A stretch of 64,000 bases of DNA, taken from assembly GCA_930367215.1 (NCBI GenBank), contig OV884057.1, positions 250,754,830 through 250,818,829 on the forward strand, given 5' to 3'. The position numbers and the translations under genes are program-made. Shown piece by piece: positions 35,228 to 46,884 of the stretch (positions are counted from its first letter, which is position 1; each line of letters opens with the position of its first letter). Under the pieces are notes generated by a model that saw only the letters and a list, made by a program, of their open reading frames with translations, was not told the DNA's origin and searched no databases. This DNA comes from Pollenia angustigena (taxonomy: Eukaryota; Arthropoda; Insecta; Diptera; Polleniidae).

Positions 35228-35228
35228 T
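34857..35228 (-). pseudogene. Penelope-like pol C-terminus with GIY-YIG endonuclease
   Basis: 123 open codons ending TGA at 34859-34857. The start is truncated. NDSGQCNKVYIGTTKNKLKTR contains the V/KVYIG variant of the GIY-YIG motif, with the CNK pair before it. Downstream R22-H25-type spacing (TRIAGHKSD) and an Asn/Glu region (LNTENNYKRRFMLE) fit the nuclease fold. The RT domain that should precede it is missing. The nuclease nicks DNA for target-primed integration in the family. Confidence 0.75.
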
Positions 35229-35315
35229 AATGGAAAAAATTTTTTTTTATCGATAAATTATCTAATTTTTCATAAATGCTGTTATCTATAGTTTCTTACC
35301 AGTAAAGTTATCAAT

Positions 35316-35709
35316 CAGGGCACTGGAGTCGTCAAAATTAGCTATAAATCCGACTCCTCCTCTTACATTGATGCCAAATTGCTTCTTATTTGACTTTAAA
35401 CTTTTTTTAATGCAGTATCCTGATGATCTGGCCTAAGCAAACAGTGAAATGCGCATAGAAACTAGCTTAGACCCCATCAATACATTTTTAGTGTTTTTAT
35501 CAAGAATAAAAATTGGGAATTAATTAATTCTGCAAAAACTGTAAATCGATATTTTAAATATTGCATCGCCAATTTCAAAGAATTTTTATTTTGGAAAATA
35601 TTAGAAAATTTTTTATGCCGAAAAATTTAGGAGTCGGAGTCGCGGTTTTTTTTGGGTACTTCGACTCCGACTCGGGTGCAAGAACCTCCACTCCGACTGC
35701 ACAGCCCTG
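35316..35709. mobile_element. hAT-like MITE (CAGGGC ends)
   Basis: Begins CAGGGCACTGGAGTCG and ends CGACTGCACAGCCCTG, short hAT-type inverted ends, with GAGTCG/CGACTC words near both ends. The flanking 8-mers (TTATCAAT and ATAAATAT) do not match well, perhaps through decay. The interior (35410-35530) is homologous in reverse to 51890-52045. Confidence 0.6.
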
Positions 35710-36589
35710 ATAAATATTCCTTAAGAAAAAATCTGTTATCGATAATTGAAAAACTTACTTATCGGTATATTATCTTCAATTTTCCTTTTACTGATTATTT
35801 TTTAATAAGATAAATTCTGTTATCAATAATTTTTCTTAAGAAAAATGCTGTTATCGACAAATTTTCCCTATTAAAATTTTATTATGAATAAATTTTCTCC
35901 AGTAAAATTTAATTATCGAAAAATTTTCCTTAGAAAAAATCGCTATTCGAAAATTTTTTCTTTAGAAAATTTATGTTATTAATAATTTATCGGTATACAA
36001 CATTTTTTCAAATTCTGTAATCAATAATTTTTTAAGAAATATTAAGGTAACTTTCTTTTTTTCTCTAAAAAAATTTATTAAACGTTCTTACAAAAAATTT
36101 GATTATCGACAAATTTTTCTTCAGAAAAGTTTGTAATCTATTACCGATTATTTTTGTCAAGATTAATTCTGTTAATGATAAATTTCCTTTACAATAATTC
36201 AGTAATCCATAATGTTTCTACAAAAAATTTTCTTACCGATAACATTTTTATAGAAAAGTTATGTTATCGATAAATAATTTTTAAGCAAATTATATTTTCA
36301 AAAAGTTGTGTTTAGCAAACTAAGTTATCGATAGTTTTCTAAAGAGAATACTCGATTATTGAATTTTAGGTAGAAAAATTGAGATATCAATAATTTTCAG
36401 TATAAAACGAATCACTTGTTCGATATATTTTCTATTAAATAAAATCAGTTAACGATAAACTTTTCTTAAGAAAAATTTATTTATCGGTTAATTGTTTTCT
36501 AAAAAATTTAGTTATCGATAAATTTTTCCCAAAATAAACCCAGTTAACGATAATTTTTCTCAAATTTGAATAAGAAGTCATTCTCTTAT

Positions 36590-36942
36590 CCATAATTATG
36601 TTTTCAGAAAATTTTCACAAGGAATCTCCTCTTAATAACTAACACATTCAAACACAATAAACATTTTTATAATTGTTGGTATTTTATTGTCGGGTTTGAG
36701 CAAACAAATTAATATTTAATAAATTTTAATACTGTTTTGTTTTTTGGTCTTAAAAAATTTCTCAAACTCAAAATTATGATGGTCATGGGGCTTCTACAAA
36801 CCAACCAAATGAATAACCAGTAACAGCAAATAAACAACAACAACAAATGACAGCACTAATAAATATACTTAACCCGCACATTATTAACAACATACTTATA
36901 TTTGTTGATAATTTGTGTTTGTCTTGTTTTTCTTACATGTAG
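36590..36942. other. Probable host intron or intergenic DNA
   Basis: No repeat family or gene recognised. It ends in a pyrimidine-rich stretch and an AG at 36941-36942. Confidence 0.4.
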
Positions 36943-37151
36943 AACCCCATCCACCCACTCCTTTAAAATCCACAGTTAAGCGGAAGTCCTTTTTGCCTGT
37001 ATTTTTCCGGTATTTAGCATATAGACAAGACCATAATGAGGTTTTTAATGATGCTGTTTCGAATGCTGATGCTTACGATGATTATAAATTCAATATGTAC
37101 TACGTACAAACTGGTACAGAACAAATTACGCATTGTCCATTGTATTTATGA
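36943..37151 (+). CDS. Candidate host exon, unknown product
   Basis: A strong-looking acceptor (TTGTTTTTCTTACATGTAG) ends at 36942. An open frame then runs to TGA 37149-37151: PHPPTPLKSTVKRKSFLPVF, later DHNEVFNDAVSNADAYDDYK. Composition is less AT-rich than the surroundings and the peptide is not low complexity. I do not recognise a family and no partner exon is seen, so it could be chance. Confidence 0.25.
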
Positions 37152-37821
37152 TGCCCTGGGGTAACATCTTTTATTTTGTCAGTTGCAGTTGGCTGGTTGT
37201 ACGGATGGGAGGGGTAATGGTGCCCTCTATGCTGCCCGATTATATTGCTGTTCTTTTTGTTGATTGTTTGCTGGTTATTTTTTTGGTATAGACTAAATTA
37301 TTGTTGTTGTCAAACAAGTGTCAGCCAACAAATAGAACAAACACAATTCTTGGAAAAAAATATTGTGATAAATACTTGTAATTAGTATGCAAGACTCTAA
37401 AATTATTGAGTTGTTGAAAAATGGAAATAAAAAAATCGGCATTGACAGCAGCCTTGTAAACGCAAACGTCTGAAAATTGACAAGTTCATTAAAATTTGGC
37501 GTCATAAAAAAGATGTAAAATTCAAATAAATGGCAAGAATTTTAAAGGGACAGCAGAAAATGCGTACAATTTTTATGGGAGCTTTAAAAAAAACTTTAAG
37601 AGATAAACTTAAAGTATAAACACGCAGGGAAATAATATTTTTCTATATGGTCAACTCCAAAAAATATTTTTAACGAAAAAAAAACTATAGCCATTTTATT
37701 GTCACCAGCAAAATTATTATGATTAAATTATTCCTCCATCCAGAAGCCACAACCATATTATGGTTGCCTCCGAACATGCTATGGTTAATTAAAACAATTT
37801 TTTTTTTGCTACTAATAATTG
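37152..37821. other. Gene-less DNA left of the 4-kb transposon
   Basis: No gene. 37725-37820 has weak inverted similarity to about 41860-42000 (CCTCCGAACATGCTATGGTT against CCTCCAACGTGTTATGGTT), suggesting that a decayed outer element surrounds the transposon. Confidence 0.4.
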
Positions 37822-38503
37822 TATAGAGCAATTCCATGTGAAAGCGATCACCTTTTGGACGACACCTCTCCGATTTTAAAATAAATAATCTCAATCGATT
37901 GCCCAGCAAAAAATAATGTACCTACATATTTTTTTTTTTTATAGTGACTGGTTTAGTGGTGGTGTACACCACTGTCATGTGACAAAATTGAAGAATTCTT
38001 CATAAGGGGGACCTCATTGAAAGTTGTTTTAAAAAAAAACTACCAAAGCGATCGCAACGAGTGATAGCTCGTTGGAAAGGTATTGAATCAGGCTTTAATT
38101 GAAAAATAAAATTTTCCTAATTTTTCTTAGAAATTTACCTTTAAATTTTCCCATGAAAATTAAATTTTCCGATTTTCCACAGAAGCTCCTAAATTTTCAG
38201 GCTAATTTTTTTTTTTGGATTCCTCATAATTTTTGCTTTAAGAATCAGCAATAAAAAAATGGGCCCCGACTCCTTGTTTGGACAGGAGAAGAGCATTTAA
38301 GAGACCACCTTGTTAAAAATACATTTTAAAAATTATTTTACAGTTAAAAATACATTTATGAAGAAAAAATCAATTTTTTTTTTTAAGAGCCCCAAGTTGA
38401 GTGTGTAGTGAATATGGTCTGCCTGCCTTCACAAGATCGGCCATAAATCCATGGATAATAGCAGCAGTGGCATGTAATGGCACACCAAACCCGACTGAGG
38501 CTA

Positions 38504-38924
38504 CAGGTCATAAAATGTTTTGTAAATTTTTTAAATTACCAGGTAATAATTATAATTTTTTTGATTTGTCTTATAATTGTATGAAGTATGCTTGTATTGC
38601 TCTTGCCAATGTAGTTTTTTTCATAATTTTTTATAAATTTTTTGTTACTTATTATAAAATTATTTTAAATTATATAATATTATTTTTTTTACTGTAATAA
38701 TTATGCTAATTATCATTGTAATAATTCTGTGCGATAATAATAAGATTCTAAATCTTGTAGCACAGAAACACAAATTAAATAAATAAATAAATAAATAAAT
38801 AATTAATATTTCGCCTAAAATGACACGTGCAAGAAACAAGTCATAAAACACGGATTTTCCATAAATATGGCGAAATATTTATTACCTGGTAATTTAAAAA
38901 ATTTGCAAAACATTTTATGACCTG
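38504..38924. mobile_element. Nested MITE inside the 4-kb transposon
   Basis: Inverted ends of about 45 bp: CAGGTCATAAAATGTTTTG on the left and CAAAACATTTTATGACCTG on the right, extended by AAATTACCAGGTAATAA. A further partial CATTTTATGACCAGTAG lies at 38966. It includes an AAAT microsatellite at about 38776-38802. Non-coding. Confidence 0.65.
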
Positions 38925-39178
38925 TGGTCGGCTTATTGGCAGTAACCAATTAAGTCCCTCTTTAAAAAACATTTTATGACCAGTAGTTCACGCAAATTTT
39001 CCTATTAAAGAAAAGCAAATATCGCTTATTTTTTTTACCTATTTTTTTACCAAAAAATAAATATAAATACTTCACACACTCTGAGTCAAATTTCAGTTGA
39101 ATACTAAACGTGAAAGTGTTAAAGTGTTTTTTTTTTTGTAAAGTAAAGAGTGAAGCTGTAAAGACAATTTAAAGTAAA

Positions 39179-41272
39179 ATGAATAAATTTTGCTGCAATC
39201 CGTTTAACAAGAGTGGACATCGTTCGAAAAAGATAAAAGTATTAAAATTAACTGGTGTTTCGAAGCGATACATAAATGAATTAAATATACAATACGGTGA
39301 AGAAGCAGAATTCATTTGCCCCAAGTGTAAAATCGATTTGTCTCAACAAGCAAATGCATGGAAACAAATGCAGCCACAATCCGAGAGTGAAATGACAAGT
39401 GAACAAAATGTTTTACCTGATAGTGAGGCAGACATTCCGATGGTCAATATGTCTTTAAGTCCTTTGAATGAGGCTATTACCACTTTAGGTGAAACGCCTA
39501 TTAGAAAAAGAAAGTTGCGAAGTGAAACATACAGGAAAGAGAAAAAAGGCAAGGTTATGAGTGCAATCGCGACAATATTTGATGAAGGCTCTGATAACGA
39601 ATGCAGTCAAGCAGATGACGTTGATGACGGCAAACAAATGATTGAGCAGTTGAAAAGAAAATTCAATTTAGCGACCACTTTTCCGGAGAAATATCTCATT
39701 TTATCTGTGCTGCCTCAATCATGGTCTATACGCAAGATTTCTGAACAGTTTCAAACATCTTTTTACATCGCGAGAAGAAGCAAAGAATTAGTTCGACAGA
39801 AGGGCATATTGGCGACTCCCAACAAGAAATTTGGCTCAAGGACCCTCAGCGAAGCAACGGTGAAACTGATTCAAGATTTTTACTGCAATGATGACAACAG
39901 CCGGTCCTGCCCAGGTACACGTGACTATGTTATCACACGTGAAGATGGAGAAAAAGTACACAAGCAGCGCAGATTATTATTATGTAATCTATCCGAAGCA
40001 TACCATCAGTTCAATGAGAAATACCCAGCAGAAAAAGTGGGATTTTCTAAGTTTGCCATCCTACGACCAAAAGAATGCGTGCTGGCATTAGACAGGCACG
40101 GAACGCATTCAGTCTGCGTTTGCATGTTTCATCAAAACATCAAATTAATTTTCTTTCCATGCAAGAAATTGAAAGTATTTCACGCTGAAATTGAAACATA
40201 TAGGGACCTCCTGTCGAAGTCGTTGTGCGCATACCCCACGGAAAATTGTCATCTGTCCAAATGCGACAATTGTCCGAAGATTGACGAGCTAGAGCAATAT
40301 TTGGCGGAAAAGTTTGAACAGCTGTTAATTCAGGAGGTGCATTTCAAACAGTGGATAATTAGCAGCGGCAGATGTTCCCTTGAGACCGTGGTAAAGCAGA
40401 TTCCGAAATTCATCGAGGAATTCGGATTCAAGTTGAATGAACTGAAGGCGCACCATTTCATATCCGAGATGCAATCGAAATTTCTAAAGGAAAGTAAGGA
40501 GAAATTAGCCCAAAATGAATTCATTGTGATAAGCGACTTTGCCGAGAATTACACTTTTCTCGTTCAGGATGAAATTCAGGCTTATCACTGGGCAAACGAC
40601 CAGTGCACGGTGCATCCTTTTTGCATTTATTTCAAAAACGAAGATAACGAACTACAGACCGTAACCCTTGTTGTTGTCGCGGAGAGTTTAGCTCATAATT
40701 ATGTGTCCGTTTATTTATTTCAAATGAAACTGTTTGAATTCTTAAGATCAAAATTCGATGCAATCGACAAAGTAACGTTTTTCTCAGACGGCGCGGCTTC
40801 TCAGTACAAGAATAAAAAAAATTTTTACAATCTTTGCATAATTGAAGAAGAACAAAACTGCTAGGTCGAGTGGCACTTTTTCGCGACGTCCCACGGTAAG
40901 GGCCCATGCGATGCGTTAGGGGGAACCATAAAACGCATGGCAACTAAGGCAAGTTTGCAAAGGCCATATACTGACCAGATCTTAAATATACAACATTTGT
41001 TTTCGTGGATTCAAAGCAAGGAAATTGCCATTAACACAGTTTTATGCACTCAAAAAGAACACGATGCCATGGAGCGACGAATTCAAAACAGATATAATAA
41101 TGTCAAAACTATAACTGGAACGCAAAAGTTTCATTGCTTCATACCAAATATTTCTGATATGTCAATTAATGTAAAACGGTACTCTTCGCCTGCCGACGTG
41201 CTAAATTTAAAGTTACTTAAATTTTATAATGATGCCAAGACAATTGAAATTTTTAATAAATATTGTAATTAA
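39179..41272 (+). pseudogene. Transposase-like protein, 697 codons with one internal TAG
   Basis: ATG 39179 opens a frame to TAA 41270-41272, interrupted only by TAG at 40862-40864 (codon 562); the downstream part is in the same frame. The N-terminus has CC at 5-6, H14 and CPKC at 47-50, a possible zinc site. A basic nuclear-signal-like stretch RKRKLRSETYRKEKKGK lies near 110-125. A Cys cluster sits near 350-366 (CHLSKCDNC). Acidic motifs VISDFAENY (about 452) and FFSDGAASQYKNKKNF (about 535) precede the TAG. WHFFATSHGKGPCDALGG follows it. I know this SDGAASQYKN...ATSHGK signature from many insect and aquatic-invertebrate transposon proteins but cannot place its superfamily. The acidic residues suggest a DDE-type catalytic core. 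Confidence 0.78.
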
Positions 41273-42316
41273 GTATAAGCAGCAAAATAAGAAAGATTTT
41301 TTCTTCATAAATGTATTTTTAACTGTAAAATAATTTTTAAAATGTATTTTTAACAAGGTGGTCTCTTAAATGCTCTTCTCCTGTCCAAACAAGGAGTCGG
41401 GGCCCATTTTTTTATTGCTGATTCTTAAAGCAAAAATTATGAGGAATCCAAAAAAAAAAAAATTTGCCGGAAAATTTTGGAGCTTCTGTGGAAAATCGGA
41501 AAATTTAATTTTTATGGGAAAATTTAAAGGTAAATTTCTAAGAAAAATTAGGAAAATTTTATTTTTCAATTAAAGCCTGATTCAATACCTTTCCAACGAG
41601 CTATCACTCGTTGCGATCGCTTTAGTAGTTTTTTTTTTTAAAACAACTTTCAATGAGGTCCCTTATGAAGAATTCTTCAATTTTGTCACATGACAGTGGT
41701 GTACACCACCACTAAACCAGTCACTATAAAAAAAAAAATATGTAGGTACATTATTTTTTGCTGGGCAATCGATTGAGACTATTTATTTTAAAATCGGAGA
41801 GGGGTCGTCCAAAAATTTGCCAATTTTGATCGTTTTCATATGGAATTGCTCTATAGTTTAAAATTAACTATAATATTTCATCTTTTCCAGGAGCTCCATG
41901 TAATAGCTGAAAAAAATCATACTATTATTAGTGGTAAACATATAATTGTTATTATCAACCATAACACGTTGGAGGGTAAAAATTCGACAATTATTCTCAC
42001 CTACCCATTAAATGAAATATTGTAGGGGATTTTCGCCAAGGTAAAGCTCAATGTTTGGTGGGAGCATCCTTTTTACATCTTTTTTAGACAACTTGAATCG
42101 ACCCAGAAAATTGAAGGGGCCATTACCGCACACAATTGATTGTTTTGAAGTGAGCAAGCGATGTGAACAAGCTATAATATTCCGTCAATTCTTGTTATTT
42201 TATTTTTTTTTTATTGAATCTTTCTCGTCGAAAATTACAATATGTATTCAAAGCATAATCCAAATTCTTATTTCTATTTGTTAGCCGTTACCAATGTAAC
42301 CGCTTATTAATTGCAT

Positions 42317-45004
42317 TCAAGTGTCAAAAAAGCCTGCTAGGCTCAAAGTGTCGGATCTTTTCAGCCTCCGGTGACCTTCGAACTTTATTAGATCCCGAGC
42401 GAGGTAGTTGGGATGGACCTTTAGGTTATCTATGTATTTGACTGAATACTTTTTAATTTCTTCCTGGATGGTAGTGCTGTTAAGATCTCTGTGGATATTG
42501 TCATTACGTATATATGTACCATGGGGCGCAGACAATTTGCCGTAATATCCTAGACTGTCTTCTTTGTAGCTTCTGGATGTTTGATGCGCATGCAGTACCC
42601 CATAATTGGATGCCATATGTCCATATTGGTTTTATGATAGACTTGTATGAGAGAACTTTGTTGTCTAAGGATAAGTTTGAGTTTCGAACGATTAGCCAAT
42701 GTAGTTGAGCTGCTTTAAGTTTCATAGCTGTTATTTTCGCTTCAATATGACGAGACCAGGTCAGGCGTCTATCTATATGAATTCCCAAGTATTTAACATG
42801 GCTTTCTACCGGAACAGTGATGTTATTTATTTTAACAGGAGGTCACGTTTGTCTTCTAAGCGTCAAAGTTAAGTGAGCACATTTAGCCGGGTTAACCTTT
42901 AGTTTCCATTTTTCTGTCAAGGCTTCTAGTTCATTGATGTGAGACTGTAAGTGCTGCGATGCAACTTTTGCGTCCTGATTAACACTAATAAATGCTGTGT
43001 CGTCTGCAAACGTAAAAGTATGTGTGCTCGGGCTTGTTGGCATATCAGCTGTATATATTATATACAGTAACGGCTCTAATATGCTATCTTGAGGGACACC
43101 AGCAGATATTTTCTTGGTGGGGGAGTATTGGATTTTTGATCTAACCATGAATGTTCTGCTAGTTAAATAGCTCTCAAGGAGTTTGTGAGTGTTTTGTGGA
43201 AGCATTCGTGTTATTTTAATGATCAGCCCATCATGCCAAACTTAGTCGAATGCTTGGGAAATATCTATAAACAGTGCTGAGCAATATACCTTTCTCTCAA
43301 ACGCTGATCTAATTTGGGTAACAATTCTATACACTTGTTCGATTGTACCATGCCTTGCTCGGAATCCGAACTGATGATCCGGAATGATTGTGTGTTCAGC
43401 AAGATAGGGAGTTATACTTAAAAAGAATATTTTTTCGAATAGCTTTTATAATATTGATAGTAGGCTGATTGGTCTGTACGACGTAATTTGACTAGCGTCT
43501 TTTCCTGGCTTAGGAATCATAACAATTGTAGAGGTCTTCCAAGAGGATAGGAAGTAGCCAACTCGTAATATCGCATTAAAGATGACCAGCAAGATTCTTG
43601 AAGCAGACGTAGGTAAGTTTCTTATCATTAATCCTGTGATGCGGTCAGGACCGGGAGATTTTTTAATGTTGACATTTTCTATCGCTGATTTTAATTGGGT
43701 TAATTAAAACTTTATTGCATCGTTAACTGTATCAGGAATAATTGGACGACAGGAACAAGTATCAGCATCATGGGGCTTGAAAACTTTCTCCAAGTGGCTT
43801 GCAAAGGCATTAATTTTTAAATTTGTGTTTTTGGCCCAGTACGGTTTTCCAGTCTTAGTGGAGATTCGTAGGTTATAGGGCATTGCATATGTCTTACAGC
43901 CTTCCATAAGCTGTAATTGGAGTTTTTTGTGGCATCTAGGCTGTTTAGATAGCCTTCTACTTCAGAGTCGTGTTTCTGTCTTAGTTTGTTGCGTAGAGTT
44001 GCCTGGCATAACCGCAGTTGGGCCTTGATGGTTGGGGAACGATTATTTTGCCATTGTCTTCTCAACTTCCTTTTTTCCCTGACAAGGGTCTCTATATCCA
44101 CAGATGTGAATTGCGGACCACGCGTTATTGTACGCTCGATTGGGGTTGCATTTCTTGCAGCAGAAACGAAAACATCCGTAAGTCGGTTGACAGCTGTTTG
44201 GATGTCAGATGAATTTTTTAGGGAAATGCTCTGAGATAGATGAGAGCTCACATACATTTTATACTTCAACCAATTTGTGTTTTTGTTTGGATAGGAAATA
44301 AAGTTTTCAGCTGCGTTATCAAAGTTGCCTTTTAGAATAAAGATTGAAGGTGAATGATCAGACGATAAATCGTGTGAGGAACTAATTAGTAATTGATCGC
44401 GCTTGATGTTTTTAATAACGGCAAAGTCGATAAAGTGCGGTAGCTTGTTGAAGTCAGTGGGCCAATAGGTAGGTTCTCCACTAGATACGACATCAAGATT
44501 TTTTGCTGTGACGGTGTTATATAGCTGGTAACCTCTAGGACTTATAAGTCTGGAGCCCCAATACGTAAGCTTAGCGTTGTAGTCGCCTGCTGCAATGAAT
44601 TTTTGTCCCAATGTGGAGAAGAAGTTTAGAAATTTATCCTGTGCAATTTTATGTCTAGGGGGACAATATACAAATGATTTTAAAATCTGTTAGATTTATA
44701 GATGTAGCCTGGATACAATCTTCCTTGCACTCCGGCATTGGAAACTGTCTGAATTGTTTGTGCACAATTATGGCTGTGCCTCACAAGCCCGTCCGCTCGG
44801 ATGTTTTGTGTCGTAAGTGAGATACCCATTTACCCTAAAGCAGTTTTTAAGAGTAAAGTGGGTTTCAGAGACGAGAAGCACGTCGATTTCGTGCATTTGA
44901 AGAAAATGTGCTACTTCGTGTTTATGTTGGGAGAGCCCGTTTGCGTTCCAGAAACATATTTTTAACTGGTTCATTTTTTTATTTAGTAGAACTTGCAGGA
45001 GCAT
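42317..45004 (-). pseudogene. Jockey-like ORF2: endonuclease and reverse transcriptase, broken
   Basis: Pieces in order on the minus strand: 45004-44768 endonuclease start (FWNANGL, VLLVSETHF); 44611-43817 endonuclease middle and end (AGDYNAKLTYWGS, SSDHSPSIF) plus linker; 43628-43446 RT start (TIVMIPKPGKDASQITSYRPISLL); 43205-42843 RT core (GVPQDS where GVPQGS is usual, and catalytic FADD); 42788-42504 and 42616-42317 RT end. At least five frame breaks separate them, and a gap between 43446 and 43205 is unreadable in one frame. It cannot encode a working enzyme. No RNase H domain is visible. Confidence 0.85.
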
Positions 45005-45007
45005 GTT

Positions 45008-46544
45008 TTAGTTTCGCATCATTTCCTGAAACATGTTCTGCATGGTGGCCATGAAGTTATTCATAATTTGAACTAGATTTTCAATTGAGCCCGATATGTC
45101 TGCAGAAGGTATTTGTGGAGATTCCTTAAGAACATTAGCGTATGATGGTTGGTTTGCGTTAGCTACTTTCGCAGGATTATGTCCGTGGGAGTTTTCTCTC
45201 AGGACTTGGGCATATGAGTAGTTTTGTTTGTTGGTTTGTATAGAGTTAGCATAGGAGCCCGCGGGAAAGCTAGACTCATAAGGTGGACGATATTGGGAGC
45301 ACGCATATTTTTGGATTTGCTCAGGTTCTTTTAATTGCAAGAATACTCTACAACCCCTATAGTTGGCTGTGTGATTTTCACCGCAGTTACTGCATTTCCT
45401 TACCTTTGGGTCAACTTTGGAGTGATTACATTCCGAAGTTTTATGAGCGTCACCACAAACCACACATACGTGAGGTAGCTTGCAATACGATTTTGTATGA
45501 CCGTATTCCTGACAATTGGTGCACTGAGTGGGACCCTTGTGTTTTAATGGCTCCTCTACTGTTATTCTCCTACTTAGGAGGTATCTCAAGTTGTAAATAG
45601 GATGTACCGAATTTTTTGATTTAAGGAGCGATGAATCGAAAGCTATCTCGATACGGTGCAGTGGTTGAGGAACTTTGTTCCTGTTCAAAATATTGTGAAC
45701 TGATCTCACCTCATACCCTTCCAACTCTAAGGCAGATCTTATTTCCCCTGTAGGAACGGAACTATCTATACCTTTTATGACGACAGTCAAACCCTTAGCA
45801 CTTTTGAGTTGATACGTATAGTAACTTTTCTTTGCTGCATCGAGGTGTTTTGAGATGATACGAAAGTTTATTTCAGTATGGGTTTGGATCTTGGTCTCTT
45901 GGATTTGTCCTCGTCGTATTGAAACGACATAAAAATTATTTTTGCCCACAAATTCGCACAACATGTTTACTATAGTATTAGATGTTTGCTCTCGCAGGTA
46001 GATGGGTGGAGGTTTGGCTTCTTTAATTACTGCTACATTAGCTGATTCTGCTTCTTCGTCGTCAGGAATGGAGAGTACAGCAAATCTATTTTGGCTTGTT
46101 GGCAAGGAGCCTACGTTAGAACTTTTGTATTGTTTAAGCATGCGATCTTATTGCGTGGACCTAGGACTAGCCTTTCTCTTGGTTATGGTGATATATCTAT
46201 CCATACTTGTTTGCACTTTTGTATTTTTTGGCACAGCGCCAGTGCTTATTAATGCCAAACGTGGTGTAGAAGGTTCTTCGTTGGTATTTTTCTTATCAAA
46301 CGATTTCATGCTCTGAGTTGTATTTCCGGCTTGTTCAGCACACTTGTTCAGGTTGGGCACACTTGGGCTTAACTTAGTGTATGGGAGATCAGATGCTCTG
46401 TCAGTTATTTTTGCCCTTAGATAGTTCCTATTATACTCTGGGTCACGAGTGTTTTCGTTGCTGACGATTGGAGAGTTAATAACTATATACGCATTTCTAT
46501 TGGTTGGGATGGGCCTGCTCGCTTTGTTGGGATGTGAGGCTCAT
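45008..46544 (-). pseudogene. Jockey-like Gag (ORF1), broken near its start
   Basis: The main frame 46141-45008 (377 residues) has three knuckles: CTNCQEYGHTKSYC, CVVCGDAHKTSEC and CSNCGENHTANYRGC. The same frame continues upstream past one TAA (46150-46148) to about 46550. A likely original start, ATG at 46544 (MSLTSQQSEQ), is out of phase by an indel. The protein would coat element RNA. The C-terminus is Gln/Asn-rich with a final coiled segment (ENLVQIMNNFMATM). Confidence 0.82.
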
Positions 46545-46560
46545 TCGCGAAATTGCTAGA

Positions 46561-46884
46561 GCCCCCCTTTTTGTTGATATTTATTTATTTTCTGTGCCTA
46601 TAATTTAATATTACGAATAATAAAACTTGGTTCGGCTACAATTTGTTTTGTTTGTTTGTTGTTTTTTTTTCACAAAAGATATCACTTAAAAACATCCGCA
46701 CTCATCAAGAGCTGATGACAGAAGTTTTGTCTTATCCAGACTTTGTTCCGTTCGTTTACCATTTGTTTTGATCGATGTAGAATGCTCTCACTAGAATACG
46801 TTACACATCCAAACAGAACATCCATAAAAGCCTTGATTCGTGTTAAGCATTAAACTGAGCAGTCCATATTAAAAGAAGCAAGTT
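46561..46884. other. Gene-less; possible 5' UTR of the Jockey-like element
   Basis: No reading frame. The end of the 5' UTR cannot be fixed because no target duplication was found. Confidence 0.4.

Larger units (their letters stand above)
33990..36580. repeat. Degenerate TATCGATAA/TTTTTCTTAAGAAAAA repeat field
   Basis: About 2.6 kb in which words such as GTTATCGATAATTTTTCTT, AAGAAAAATT and CTGTTATCGAT return every 40-60 bases with heavy drift. The pattern is interrupted by a Penelope-like fragment (34643-35227) and a hAT-like MITE (35316-35709). It is non-coding. An old decayed satellite or expanded inverted-repeat element is possible. Confidence 0.7.
37822..41855 (+). mobile_element. 4.0-kb DNA transposon with long terminal inverted repeats
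   Basis: Ends TATAGAGCAATTCCATGTG and its inverse at 41841-41855. The inverted arms are about 550 bp (37822-38371 and 41295-41855) and closely matched. A second possible terminus, CCCAGCAAAAAATAATG, lies inside the arms at 37902 and 41765. One long plus-strand transposase-like frame (39179-41272) and a nested MITE (38504-38924) lie between the arms. A TA duplication is possible but cannot be separated from the TATA start. I cannot name the superfamily with confidence. Confidence 0.85.
42190..46560 (-). mobile_element. Decayed Jockey-like non-LTR retrotransposon
   Basis: Minus strand. The 3' end near 42190-42215 is A-rich (AATAAAAAAAAAATAAAATAAC on that strand). It contains Gag with three CCHC knuckles, then endonuclease and reverse transcriptase, the two-gene layout of Jockey-type elements. 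Both genes have several stops and frameshifts. The 5' UTR may extend to about 46.8 kb. Confidence 0.85.

Noticed and set aside
33990..36580. CRISPR-like array
   Set aside because: Repeats are degenerate, unevenly spaced and in both orientations, in eukaryotic DNA; no conserved repeat-spacer structure.
38401..38697. 98-residue frame inside the left part of the 4-kb transposon
   Set aside because: It runs across the border of the nested MITE and dissolves into Phe/Ile/Tyr low complexity.
45283..45600. Plus-strand frames at 43986-44234, 45283-45600 and 46002-46316
   Set aside because: Antisense to the Jockey-like Gag and endonuclease, which have real motifs.
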